From the NCBI RefSeq assembly GCF_048128805.1, contig NC_136012.1:5745121-5809120 (forward strand): 64,000 nucleotides of DNA, given 5' to 3'. Positions 24,456 through 36,170 of this stretch are shown piece by piece; positions within the stretch are counted from its first letter, which is position 1, and each line of letters begins with the position of its first letter. A program made the position numbers and the translations under genes. The DNA comes from Centroberyx gerrardi (Eukaryota; Chordata; Actinopteri; Beryciformes; Berycidae). Below the pieces are notes generated by a model that was not told where the DNA came from, did not search any database, and saw nothing but the letters and a program-made list of their open reading frames with translations.

Positions 24456-24619
24456 AACTTACAGTAATACAATATGAGTGAAGAAATAATAAATAACTTA
24501 TAACCAGTGCTTCCCTCAGAAATGTTTCTTGGTGGGGTGCAGGAGCATCTGAAACAGCATTAAGACCACATGGCACAAAAAACACTTTCAATTAAAAACG
24601 ATGATGATGATTTCACCCT

Positions 24620-24682
24620 CACTGGCATGAGGGTGAGTATATAATGACAGAATTTTCATTTTGGGGTGAACTACTCCTTTAA
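24620..24682 (+). mobile_element. Right-end fragment of the TTAA element
   Basis: GGCATGAGGGTGAGTATATA, AATGACAGAATTTTCATTTT and GGGGTGAACTACTCCTTTAA match the last 65 bp or so of the 42971-43390 element. Confidence 0.55.
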
Positions 24683-25370
24683 CAGATGATTTCGCAAGTC
24701 TAAACTCATTTCAAACGTAGCTTCAGCAAAGGCCCGATAACCTTTACTCTTCAGCCTGAACTGAAGGTTTAAAAGTTAATATGAGAGTCAGAAGAGAGAT
24801 AATACTACGAATATAGGAAGAGAGGGACTGCGCACACACACACACACACACACAAATAATATTCTTACATGAATTCAGCTTGTAAAGAGCCAAGATCCAG
24901 TGATATCCATTCAACACAGGTCAGCTTCCGACATCCGAGGATATGATATGATGGGATTGGATTCGGTATATTATCATATGATGAAAATGTAATTCTAAAG
25001 TAAACTCTTACACAGGACACAATACCTTTACATCTATTCACTGCATGGGAAGATATATAGCTAGGGTGCGCTTTACTGTAGAAAGCAGGACAGACAATAT
25101 CCTTTAAATACACATTACATTATAGGAGCCATCCATGCTACTAGGCATTCAATCCAGAAAGCTTTAGGATATGAAATTAGAATGTAATATGATTAGGATA
25201 GAATGTAATACGATTTAATTTGATGGAGTGAGCTCATATGCGAGAGAGAAAGAGGTGTCTATTCTGTTCTGTGCCTTTCTATGGCATGATGTGATCAGGT
25301 TTTTCTATTAGCGCTATAGTGATGACAGCTCTACAATAGCGTCTGCTGGCGCTCCAACTCAACTGAAGGC

Positions 25371-25900
25371 AGGAGATAAGAGCTTCAGCCTGCTACCTGC
25401 TGCTGCTTCCCTGGGTGTTTCTCTGCCTGGATCTCCCTCGTTCTTTCTCTCCCTCTGGTTTCTGATGCAGAAACTGGATTGGAGACCAGAGATAAGAGGA
25501 CGAGCAAGTCCTGTTTTATTTGCTCTCTCTCTCTCTCACTCTCAGTCTTCAATCCTATTCACTTTAATTCTCTTGTAATCTTAAATTCTCTTATTCGGTG
25601 ACCAACCTACTGCTATATCCCGGGCTCTGTCTCGTTTCCCTTACTTCTTCTCTTTTCTTCTTCCTCACTCTTTTGCAATCTCTCTCTCTCTCTCTCTCTC
25701 TCCCTCTCCTCGCTATCTCTCATCCTCTGTTTGGTTTCTGATTCTTAACTGGACTGGAAGACAGGAGATAAGAGGACTAGCTCGGTTCCCGCTGCTAGAT
25801 CCCAGTTCCTTCTCTTTATTGAGTTTCTCTTTCTGTTTCTCTTTCTTTCTCTCTCTCACTCTCTTTTATTCAAAACCAGGTTTAAAACAGGAGATAAGAT
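25371..25900 (+). promoter_or_regulatory. Cluster of AGATAAG motifs
   Basis: The heptamer AGATAAG (consensus for GATA factors) occurs four times, near 25374, 25490, 25767 and 25892, each within a similar context (ACAGGAGATAAGA or ACCAGAGATAAGAGG) and with CT-rich or CTGGATCTC sequence nearby. The context suggests an old tandem duplication of a block of roughly 120 bp. A fifth, AACAGGAGATAAGG, is at 7573. Function is inference. Confidence 0.35.
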
Positions 25901-26653
25901 GGGCTAGGTGCCTCTTTACCCCCTGGATCTCTCTCCTTCCATCCTGCAAAAAATACATTCCACATGTACTTCAGAATAAGTCTAGAGATACGACAAAGCA
26001 AATTGGCCAAAAACTGTACATGTAGATGGCATTTATGCAAAATATACAGTATTTTGGATACATGTAAAAGACAGATAGGCCTATTGCATTTTGTTCCTAT
26101 GTGTCATTAACAGTATATAGTATAATTGCAAGTATATCCAAAACATGTCTTTGGTCACTCAAAATATATTTTGATACAGTAGAATTTTTTTGTATATCTT
26201 TTAAGGTTTATTGAGTTTCTACATCAAAATGTTTGTACCATAGTAAACATGAACAAAACACCCCACGCCCCACTCCCAGTTACAGAGAGCATGTAAAATA
26301 TTTAAAAAGAGATCTACATATATATTGTAAGAAAGCGAAACATGTTACAGTAATATTACTTTTCCCAGTAATGAGATGTAATAATATTACAGTAACCAAT
26401 CAAGAACATAAGTCTTAGCTAGACTTAAGTAACTTAAGTAAGATAAGACTGAAGACCAATGAAAAAGGCAAGGGGTAAGAAGCCTAGCGCTCTTTCTCAG
26501 TTATCTAGTTTAGCTAGTGAGCTAGCCTGCTGACCTTCCAAGATCACGAATGCCATGGTCATCAGTGAATGACAAAAATAAGTCATTGCGTTCATATTTT
26601 TTATTTAGATCAGTAGTGATTTGACCAGAGTTCATTCTTTGCCAACTTGTGCT

Positions 26654-27031
26654 TAGTGTTGCCAGCTCTCTTCCAAGGAAAGTAACTATTGGCTGCTAAA
26701 AAATTTGCTATAAATTATTAGATTATGTGACATGCTAATTTGCTTATGAATAGATTTGCTACAGCAGAGAGAGGGGGCTTTGTTGTCTATGGGAAGGGCT
26801 GTGATCATCGGACATGTTTGGATTAGACAAGCATGAAGCGCAAATACATGCATCGGCAACAGCTTTACTGATTTGTCACCAAGTGCTTTGGGAGTCAACA
26901 CATTAACGTTATTCCCTATGGCCTGAAAAATTAGCTAAATTTGTCATTGGTCACTTTTGAGAAATAAAGTCTCTACGGGAGTCTGAAAAGTCACTAAATC
27001 TAGCAACAAAGTGACCAAGTTGGCAACAGTG
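26654..27031 (+). mobile_element. hAT-like MITE
   Basis: Inverted ends (T)AGTGTTGCCA and TGGCAACAGTG bound 378 bp of non-coding sequence. Flanks CTTGTGCT and CTTGCACT match at 6 of 8 positions, as expected for an aged hAT target duplication. No transposase is visible. Confidence 0.55.
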
Positions 27032-27059
27032 CTTGCACTCTGAAAAACTGTGGTTCTTT

Positions 27060-27330
27060 AGCTCCGCCCATTAAGGTTTAACTCAACCAATTAGATATTT
27101 ATTCCTCCAAAGCAGCTCTGCCTCTGAGAAATGTTTGAAGAACTAAAACTCCAATCTGCTTCGAGGCTGAATTATGAAAAAGTTGACTTTCTCAGGGTGG
27201 AAGTATTCCCACTACGTTGACTTAAATCAAGCACAAGGACAACAAGAACATCGCACATCAATACTGTTTGGTTTCCTGATCGTTCACAGGAGAGGAAACT
27301 GAGTTATTCTGATTTTTTAAGGTAAGAGAG
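27060..27330 (+). repeat. Dispersed repeat family R2, copy 1
   Basis: Contains AGTTGACTTTCTCAGGGTGG, AAGTATTCCCACTACG, CATCAATACTGTTTGGTTTC, CTGATCGTTCACAGG and TTTTTTAAGGTAAG. The same order is found reversed at 32270-32425. Both copies keep AAGGTAAG, which looks like a splice donor. Confidence 0.6.
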
Positions 27331-27584
27331 AACGCAATCGATGATTTTGGGAGATGTAACGGAAAAATAATTGAAGCAGTGTGATGAATTACTGCTCCCA
27401 GGGAGTAAAAAGTAAAGCACTGACATTATTTTTGTTATGAGTAATACGTTACTGTTTTTGTGTTATGAACCCAACACTGGTAATATATGCCTGTGTGTAT
27501 AGGTGTACATACAGGTGCTGTATATGTATATGTTTGTGTTTCTGTTTGTGTTTGCATTCATATATCCAGGTCTGCATTCATATA

Positions 27585-27587
<3 letters not shown>

Positions 27588-27630
<43 letters not shown>
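27588..27630 (+). repeat. (TG)n microsatellite
   Basis: Pure TG run of about 21 units; TATATCC, which borders it, occurs twice just upstream. Confidence 0.95.
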
Positions 27631-27633
<3 letters not shown>

Positions 27634-28111
27634 GCCCCTCTCCTTTGTGGAAGACTGAGTGCATGGATGTCTGTACATGTGTTTTGTATGCATGGTGTGC
27701 ATCAGTGTGTGTTTGTGTGTATGGCATCCAAGGCTAACCCTCTGGACAATATGCTCTTTGTCCCTGGATGAGTCACTGGCCATTGTACAGTGTACAAGAC
27801 TGATGTTGGTGACAAGGTCAGGGTGTACTTATACAACATTTCAGTGCTCCATGTAGACACTGTTTTTGATCCTTCAAAATGAATATCAACTCTATAGAAT
27901 GACTGCACCCTGATAGAATGGAAACACCCCTGAATGGTAAACAACAGATGTTCTTTCCAAGGCTAGTCTGTGGACAATAACCTCTTTGTACCTGGCTAGT
28001 GGTTTTTACCTTTCAGAAAGATGCTTCCAAGGACATTTTCTCAGAGGAGTGTGGGCAGTGTGACATACCGCCAGTAGAAACCTTGTATCTCCAAAAATCC
28101 ACTTTACAGTT

Positions 28112-28340
28112 GTTAAAGTAATAATCCACAACATTTTCGTAAATGTCCGCTTTGCTACTCTCTATCGTTGATTGATACAACACAATAGTGGTTCAACCTA
28201 TATCCAGTTCATGAAAGCTTTTCCATGTGCTGTTCTAAACACCTGGTGTCTGGTAGCTCTTTCCTGTGAAACAGACAGAAATTCCAAGGAAAAAGACGTC
28301 ACAGTACAGAACACACTGTTTGATTGACCAGTGATCTCGC
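28112..28340 (-). repeat. Dispersed repeat family R1, copy 1
   Basis: Reverse-complement match to the copies at 40965 and 50118: GCTACTCTCTATCGTTGATT, CAACCTATATCCAGTTCATG, AAAGCTTTTCCATGTGCTG, CACACTGTTTGATTGACCAG. Family identity is unknown; it has no coding capacity. Confidence 0.7.
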
Positions 28341-30057
28341 AGATAACCACTTTAAGGAAACTGGTAGATTTGCGTTTGAGATATTTTACAATGCGTCTTC
28401 AGTGGTTTGAGTTTGTCTCAGCATCATGGCAAATGTTCTACACATGGGAGAAATGCCAGAAAAACAAAGTATACATTTGGAGATATCACTTTTCTACTTG
28501 GCAATCGATAGCTGAGGCAGTGTGTCTTGATTCATGGTTAGACAGCACCGGATTACATGTAATGGTAATACAGTAATCTGATTATGAAGAATGTAATCTG
28601 TTCAGGGTAATATTAAAAACATAGTGATCAGAATACACATACTTTTGACAGTATAGTTGCTTACAAGTAGGATTATACAGAAACATAAACATACATAAAA
28701 ATCATTGCCTGATGTTCATCATTCAATATTTCTGTAACACAGAGAGCCAGTCAGTGAAAGTGTTGTCATTTTGTCAAACACGGACTTACTGTAACAGCTT
28801 ACTATCCTTTAAAGAGTACCTTGATTTTAGGTTTTAATTTCATGCTATAGATCATTTTGAGAGAGTAGCTGTCGACAGTGGATACCTCATTTCATAATAA
28901 AACTCTTCAACTAATGTTTGATAATGGTCGTACATGATGATCACTCTGTAAATTGGGATAAATGGTTTGTTCAGTTGCACACTTTAAGGGTTTTTAGGCA
29001 GAATAATCCAAAAGTAAAGGAAAATGATCAGCATACATGAATAGGATTATGTTACTGATTACAATTTGACGCAGGTAATGGATTATAATTTGCAAGTAAT
29101 CAACCCACTCCAGACATGAGTAGTTTATATTCCCAAACTCCTCTGCTTCAGCTCTGATCCACTGATTATATTTTTTCATTAATCCAGAAATGATTAATGG
29201 TGACACAGACAGATGACTGTATCAAAAACAAGCCAACCTTCACGAGAAAAATGGAAAGAGACACAAATTAAGAGAGAAATCATTTTGATGTACAATTACA
29301 TGCAACAGCAACTATAAACAAAATGAATAAATCAGTAGAGACAGACAGACATTGTTCTTTTTGTCTGTTGCTGCTTTATTTTATATTATCCAGTAAAGAG
29401 AGACAGGAAAGATGAAAGACGGAAAGATACAAAGACAGAGAAAGACATAAACAGACAAAGACACTGTTTGTCATTTTTTGAAAACTTACATATTGTATTC
29501 TGCTTTGGCAATATTGTTACAGATATTCATACCAATGAATTAACTGAGCTGACTGAGAGAGATGGGTATAGATCAGTGTTTATGTCAAAACAGTCTATGC
29601 TTCACTGCACCTGGAAAGTGAAAGCACAGAAACTGATTTTGAAGTATGATTATGTGCGGCGTCAACTTTAAACAAACCGTAATATAACTTTTGATGGATC
29701 TCACAAATCCTGGATATTACTAACTTTCCACAACCACATCGTGGCTGACAAGGTATGAAGGATTCCATTCCGAAAGCGTGATATATCCATTTTCAGAAAC
29801 GTATTGCTGTGTGAAATTCATCCCGTCAGTATTTCCCCAAAAAACAGACAATTCTATCCTCCACAACAGATCTATTTTGTAAAGCAAAGATCTCAAGATG
29901 ACTGATAACTCTCATGGAAATCTTCAATATTCTAGACTTTCATGCCGGCAATAATCTTGTCAGAGAAGGCCTCACTCTTTTCAAATGGTGGAGATCATCT
30001 TATTTTGGAATGAAATACTTCATACTGATTGCAGATGGAGACAGAGAAAGAATGACT
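28341..30057. other. No gene recognised
   Basis: Unique AT-rich sequence with no recognisable coding exon, RNA gene or repeat boundary. Confidence 0.55.
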
Positions 30058-30217
30058 TGATGGATGGATAGATGGATGGATGGATGGATGGATGGATGTC
30101 CAAGGAAATACCAATAATATGCTATGTTGGGTGTGTGGGTGAGGGAATAGACAGAATTTACGTAAAACAGAAAGAAGGTACTGAATATCCCACAGTCTGT
30201 GTGCGTCATCAAAGCTT

Positions 30218-30297
<80 letters not shown>
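30058..30297 (+). repeat. (TGGA)n and (TG)n microsatellites
   Basis: TGGA run at 30058-30098, then about 120 bp of unique sequence, then a TG run at 30219-30297 with one AGG interruption near 30253. Confidence 0.94.
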
Positions 30298-30299
<2 letters not shown>

Positions 30300-30486
30300 G
30301 CTGTCATTAAGTACCCTAACCTCTAAAGCTTAAAGGGTCAGCTTCCCTCCTGTGAGTTTCCAAGACCATTAGGCCACCTACAGGAGAGGAAGAGAGGAGA
30401 AAGAGAAGAAAACAAGACAGAAGAGAAGAGAAAAGAGGAAAATGGAGGCAAACAGAGGGAATTGTACAAAGTTAAAGAAAGAGTTA

Positions 30487-30640
30487 AAGGAACACACCAA
30501 GTCTCGTTGGTCAACTTACCTGTTGAGTGTTGAGAACATAGATACCAAAATCATCCATATGTCCCTGGTGGATTATTGGTTCTGGAGCTCCATGCTAACA
30601 CTTTAGCTACACTATGTTGAGTGATAGTAGGCTCCATGCT
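30487..30640 (+). repeat. Dispersed repeat family R3, copy 1
   Basis: GGTCAACTTACCTG, GAGAACATAGATACCAAAAT, GATTATTGGTTCTGGAGCTC and CATGCTAACA match the reverse complement of 52735-52895. It runs straight into the 45-bp tandem repeat, whose unit derives from its right end. Confidence 0.6.
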
Positions 30641-30831
30641 AACACTTTAGCATACACTATGTTGAGTGATAGTAGGCTCCATGCTAACACTTTAGCATAC
30701 ACTATGTTGAGTGATAGTAGGCTGCATGCTAACACTTTAGCATACACTATGCTGAGCGATAGTAGGCTCTTTGCTAACATTTCAACATACAGTATACTAA
30801 CACTTTAACATAGGCTACACTATGTTGACCA
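30587..30831 (+). repeat. 45-bp tandem repeat, about 5 units
   Basis: The unit is CTCCATGCTAACACTTTAGC + ATACACTATGTTGAGTGATA + GTAGG. The length is divisible by 3, so it yields an in-frame 15-residue repeat that means nothing by itself. The last units are diverged and shortened. The unit arose from the right end of repeat R3. Confidence 0.9.
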
Positions 30832-30837
30832 GTAGGC

Positions 30838-30895
30838 CTAATCAAACCCAGGTCCTCCTTGCTACAAAAGTGCTAGCCACCATGCCACTCAAATA
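30838..30895 (-). mobile_element. tRNA-like SINE head fragment
   Basis: On the minus strand it reads GGCATGGTGGCTAGCACTTT, then GCAAGGAGGACCTGGGTTTGATT, which resembles the A-box and B-box head of a common teleost tRNA-derived SINE. No body is recognised. Confidence 0.45.
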
Positions 30896-31177
30896 TACAG
30901 CCTCAATTTGCTATATTCTTGTTTAGATTCTATTTTGATATTTATATTCTATTCTTTCCCTGATGTATTCTATTATTATTATTTGCTGCTGCAACAATGC
31001 AATTTCCCCATAGGGATCATGAAATTATCATTTTATCTAACTTGAAATCTTATTTCAAGGATTATTTAGTTTTGGAAACACACACAAAATTGATTGGCAG
31101 GTGACTGGTACACTATAAATACTAGAAAACCTCAGAACTCAGAGATGAAAAATACAAAAAAAAAATACATTTTATAG

Positions 31178-31505
31178 GGCCCGACTGATAGTTTGACTGA
31201 TAGAGTTTTTGAAAAACAGATAACAGTATTGTTGGAAGCTGCCATTAGCTCATACATTGTGTCGATATTCAATCCATCTTTAAATTTGACCATTTTCATA
31301 CCCAAAAAAATCCCCAAAATCACAAGTAGGCCTATTCACTGTTTTCCCAGTCTATCACGTCAGTTCAGGTTAAGGTCTTCCCCTATATAACCAGTGTAGT
31401 GTTGATCAACTCTACAATAAATACATAATCAAACAAACTGCATCATATCCATCATATCGAAGGTACAAGGCCAATATCGGCCTGATCTATCGGTTTAACC
31501 CTAAT
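31178..31505 (+). mobile_element. Repeat with TAGGGCCCGACTGATA end
   Basis: TAGGGCCCGACTGATA on the left and TATCGGTTTAACCCTAA on the right are imperfect inverted ends. The internal segment CAGGTTAAGGTCTTCCCC, CCAGTGTAGTGTTGATCAAC, TCTACAATAAATACATAATC recurs at 34876-34945. Confidence 0.5.
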
Positions 31506-32269
31506 ACCTTTCCCATTTCCCATTTATTGCTCACAAAATGAATGTTTGGATTGTGACAGGACATTAATATATGCTGCAAAAGGTGTTGTGTTGTGGAGCG
31601 GTTCTGCATTTCAGCCATTATAGCAAAGGGTCACCTTGCTAGAGGCTTTTGCAGGGGATTTTCACAGCTCGCTGTTGTGACTCAGCTAGTTAGTAAATCA
31701 GTGGAAAACATTCGCCCTAGGCGACTGGACATTTGAGGTTTAAAAAGCAGATAAAATGGACACCGACTGTAAGACAGAGACGAGTTTTGACAAGCAATCC
31801 TCGAGCGTTAACTAAACCTGAAATAAAAGACTTTATGGTAAATGGTTTTAAATGTGTCTCTATTAGATGGAATGCAGTACAGAGAGGCAGGAATGAAGAG
31901 GTACAGGGAGATAACAGAGAGAAAGAGACCAAGGGAAAGAGAGAGAGAGAGAGAGAGAGACTTTTGGCTTTTTACTGTTGATGATCTTTAATGACACATC
32001 TCACAGAGGACAAAGAAGGCTCAGCCAACAAAGGTGTAAACCACAACTGTGAGTTCAAATCCAACTTGCAACCTTTGTCACAAGTCATCTCTTCTCTCTC
32101 CAGTCTGTCCTGCCTCTCTGTGATGTATTCCATCTAACACCGCTGATATACTATACCATAAAGAAAGTGAGGGAGAAAAAGATCAGTACTGGTACTAATA
32201 ATAGTACTCATTAATCCAATGCAGTACTCATTACTTTTCCATTGCACCTCCCAATTTGGCGATTCCATC

Positions 32270-32425
32270 TTCCCTTACCTTAAAAAATCAGGATAACTTC
32301 TTCTCCTCACCTGTGAACAATCAGGAAACCAAACAGTATTGATGTCCGATGTTCTTGTCGTCTTTTTACTGGATCAAATCAAAGTAATGGGAATACTTCC
32401 ACCTAGAGAAAGTCAACTTTGCTGC
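32270..32425 (-). repeat. Dispersed repeat family R2, copy 2
   Basis: Reverse complement of the right-hand 150 bp of the copy at 27060: CTTACCTTAAAAAATCAGGA, GAACAATCAGGAAACCAAAC, AGAAAGTCAACTTTGCTG. Confidence 0.6.
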
Positions 32426-33106
32426 CATTTCTCATCTAGGCTAGTTTAGAGAGAGGACGACCACCAATAATGACAAAAATGAATTGGGGGCGATGGAGGT
32501 GGGATCAGTTTCTGGATAATGCAACTTCAATCTGATATTTAGAGGGGGTGATAGCACAAGTACTGACTTATTTTTTGATTGGTAACTTTAATATAATGAC
32601 TGAAACTGAAAAAGTATGATAAGGTGATAATATTAGTGTAACCCGATGGAGACAGATAGACGGTGGAGCGGTGGGAGCCGGAGTGAACAAAAGAAAGAAC
32701 GAATAAAAGAAACAGAAGAAAGACAATGGGAGACAGAAAATGACAAAGAGGATAAGAAAATCATTCTCATGAAGCCCCTCGCCTTCTTCGTCTCCCTCAC
32801 CCTGCCTCATCCGGTATGATGAGTCACTGTCGGGCTGCGTCTCCGCCAGCCGCCGATGGAAAATCCTGTTTGATGAAGCGCCAGTGCCTCGCTAATCCAA
32901 GCCCTTTGGCAGTGGAGGTCAGCGGAATCAAACTGGTATAAAAAGAGAAACAAAGGCAGGCTTTCCTCTGCATAGTAAATAACCTGAAACTCCATTTGAC
33001 CTCCTGCATTACTGATATCCCAGGAAAAAAACAACAAGCTTTGTTCGTTCACAATATTACTAATTCAAAGTTGAGCATAAACTTAACACATTTCCATTGT
33101 CATTCA

Positions 33107-33260
33107 GACTCATATTGAGTCTTAAAATCATACTTTTCCGAAAAGAAATGAAAAAGTCTACCATTGGGGTGAGATAATTCCACGTTTCCAATTCTGTCTC
33201 ACCTGCTTCAGAAGTTTTCTAGAAACTAGCGTCAATGTCTTGAAACAAAGCATAGTCATG
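33107..33260 (+). mobile_element. CACTGCAAAAA element fragment
   Basis: Contains CAGACTCATATTGAGTCTTA, TTGGGGTGAGATAATTCCAC and TTTTCTAGAAACTAGCGTCA, all family segments. The terminal repeats are lost. Confidence 0.5.
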
Positions 33261-33359
33261 GAATTGTGCTGTAACAATCACGTATTTCATTCGCAATTGC
33301 ATGTATCTCGATGCTTTAATTTGTTTATCATATGCATATGATATGCATATCATCGCTGT

Positions 33360-33530
33360 CGGGTGAAAACCTTGTATCTCCACAATGTCATCTTTTCACG
33401 AACTTCGAAAAACAGTGTTGCTTTTGGCTTGATGATAACTTATTTTTTGAGTTTAAAACCAATGGGGTTTTGAAAGTGTTTCATAAGCCCAAGAGGCTGG
33501 AGAAATTTCTCAACTCATAGAGGAACCATG
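33360..33530 (+). repeat. Probable dispersed repeat
   Basis: GTGAAAACCTTGTATCTCCA also occurs in part at 28079 (GAAACCTTGTATCTCCA). The 62-codon open frame here is incidental. Family unknown. Confidence 0.35.
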
Positions 33531-33764
33531 TAATCCTTCAGACGTGAAAACATGAAAATTACCAACATTTGAGTTTTAAGGTTTTCACATTTTCACATAT
33601 ACATACACGATATTCAGTATTTTTCATACGTTTTTCATACATTTCTACATATGTGCTGTAAATCCATACATTTTCATATTTTTCATTCATATGTTTTCAC
33701 TTAATATGTTGTAGTGCTTAACTCTCAATTGAAACAACTGAGGCTCTTTAAGAATAAGGCAAGA

Positions 33765-33855
33765 ATGACACAGTGACTCAAGAAAATTATTCAAAAAATT
33801 GATTTGTACTGGAAACAAGTGAAATGATCTCAACTCAATGGCAGATTGGGTTTCT
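33765..33855 (-). mobile_element. CACTGCAAAAA element fragment, reverse
   Basis: AATGACACAGTGACTCAAGA and TACTGGAAACAAGTGAAATG match the reverse complement of copy 2 across about 90 bp. Confidence 0.45.
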
Positions 33856-34135
33856 AAATGTTGCAGATTATGACTTTAAAAATGTCCCTAGTCAAAATGC
33901 AGTACCATTTCTGCAGCTTTGTTTTCACCTGACCATAAAACAAGTTCTGGTTCTTGACAAGTTGAACCAGCACCTAGAGTTCAACTGTGCAAGAATCCCG
34001 TTAAGAAAGTGTCTCATCCCTCAGATCAATAGCCATTTCTCTGTGAGCCAACGTCCCCAGAGATTAGTCAACATAATGTCCTGTTTGTCCCACGCAACAC
34101 ACACCGCGGGACATGTGAGTGTCTGATGGAGCAGT

Positions 34136-34138
<3 letters not shown>

Positions 34139-34174
<36 letters not shown>

Positions 34175-34320
34175 TGAGTGTGAGCGATACGATGGTGTAT
34201 TTGTCCTCTGTGGGGTTATAAAGTTAACAGGCGTAACCAACATCATAAAGACTGATCACGGGAAGTCAGGCTTCCCTGAGGCTCGCTCGCACACACACAC
34301 ACACACACACACCCACACCC
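34139..34320 (+). repeat. (TG)n and (CA)n in opposite orientation
   Basis: TG run at 34139-34171 and CA run at 34289-34320 separated by about 118 bp; being reverse complements they could pair as a long hairpin. Confidence 0.92.
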
Positions 34321-34849
34321 ACTCACAAACATACAAACACACATATCCGCATCACCCACTGCAGATCAATCCATCACAGTAGTGCGACATTTTACTGCAT
34401 GGACTGACTGCAGCAGTGAACGACTCCCACTCTATTACTGTGTTCTTGGGAAGGATTTCTTGGAAAATTGAATATTTGGCATAGGGAACGAGGCGTGAAG
34501 GAGCGAGTTTACAAAAGACAGAGAACTCCGTGAACTCCGTAAAAATGAAAAATCTGCCTTAACAATGAAAAAAGTATTTACTAATGTATCTAAACATATA
34601 GTGGTAGCCATAGTAGTCCATAGAAATCTCTTATTCTGCATCTATCCTGCATTATTTTTTTATTAACACTGACAAGCACAAGTGTAAAAAAGTTATTTAT
34701 GATATTTAGGACGTTTCTATTCAGCTTTTCTCATTCAATAAGATTCTGGTGAGGGAACAATATTCATATTCCAATATTCTTGGATTGACCGGAATTTTGT
34801 ATCAATAATGAGAAGAATAAGAAGATATTCATACACACTTGGGTAGAAT

Positions 34850-35091
34850 CTGATCAAAATGTTGCATTCAAATAAATTCAGGTTAAGAGCTTCCCATAGA
34901 CAACCAGTGTAGTATTGATCAATTCTACAATAAATATATAATCTAACAGCACCATTTCCATATCAGACCAGATCCCATTTGTAAAAAAATTTTTAATACT
35001 GGCCCCATATATTGGCCAAATTCAATACATTCAATACATTCTAATGTATTGTATATGTGTGTATGGAAATGCTTGGATGGAAACCCAGCTA
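34850..35091 (+). repeat. Related repeat plus a GCTGGGTTTCC-type end
   Basis: 34876-34945 repeats the inner part of the 31178 element. 35071-35090 (CTTGGATGGAAACCCAGC) is the reverse complement of the sequence starting at 61105, so it marks one end of a second repeat family. Confidence 0.45.
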
Positions 35092-35539
35092 TGACTCACC
35101 TTCTCCTTCTCTCTCTCACTCTATCTCCCCTTTCCCCACTCATTTCTCCCTCTATTTTCTCAGTCACCTCTCCCCGGCAAACATTTTGAATAGATGTTGA
35201 TATGACAGCCTGCACCAACATTGAATACTTGTCTAAATATAGTGCTAAATTGAAAGTTGAGGTGGCGTCCGTAGTTGCATAGCTGCTACCTGCATCGTTC
35301 AGTGAAACCCGGACCTAAATATCTTAATGATATGAGTTCAAAACACATTCCAAAGCTGTTTTAATATGTTCTTTTTACTATGCCATAATACGATATTGTG
35401 AAAATTTGGTGTTTGGGTTTACATCCTGCACATCACACTGTCAAATGCTTTCTGAGCAGCAGAGGTAATGCAGGATAGATACGGGATTGATGCATGATGA
35501 ACTATAACAACAAGTGCTAATTCAGGATAGATGCAGGGT

Positions 35540-35945
35540 AATAATAATAATAATAATAATTATAATAATAATCTTTATTTATATAGCACCTTTCATACAG
35601 ACAATGCAGCTCAAAGTGCTCAATACAACGGATAAAAGCATAAAATAAAGAGAATAGGCGTGCTTGACTCAAAAAACAAACTATAGAAAAATGTCCGCAC
35701 TCATGCAGTATGTATTTATATTTACACATACGTTGCTGTTGCTGCTGTGCAAATTAATGACTGTCATAAATACATACCACGTGAATGTGGACATTTTTCC
35801 TATAATTAATGGATAAAAGCATAAAACACTGAAATGGGGAATGATAAAATAAAGAGAGGAGAAAAAGCACAATAAGAGAGGAATAAATACCAAAATATTG
35901 CAGAACAGAAATTAAATAAACTATGAAATAAAAAAATAAATTAAA
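35540..35945 (-). mobile_element. LINE/SINE 3' tail, interrupted
   Basis: (AAT)n followed by CTTTATTTATATAGCACCTT, TCATACAGACAATGCAGCTC and AAAGTGCTCAATACAACGG is the reverse complement of a common fish retroposon tail. The segment GGATAAAAGCATAAAA occurs at 35631 and again at 35811, on either side of the inserted MITE at 35681-35805. Confidence 0.5.
35681..35805 (+). mobile_element. 125-bp MITE inside a retroposon tail
   Basis: Inverted ends of about 38 bp: CTATAGAAAAATGTCC.. with CAGTATGTATTTATA on the left, ATAAATACATACCACG.. with GGACATTTTTCCTATAA on the right. No coding capacity. Confidence 0.6.
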
Positions 35946-36170
35946 AAAAAACACCTGAAGCAGACAAGTATGATAAAAGTACACAGCAATATGATAATAA
36001 TGATAAAAGGATTGGAGACTTCAACCACAGCTACCACTGTAGCACTAATGCAGGATAAATACATTATCGTCCTGGTGGTGATGGGTATTGATTAGGAAAA
36101 GGCTGTTTGTCCAACATTTTAATCTCTGAAGGCTCGGTCTCTGTGATGTTACCCACAATGCACTGGGACT

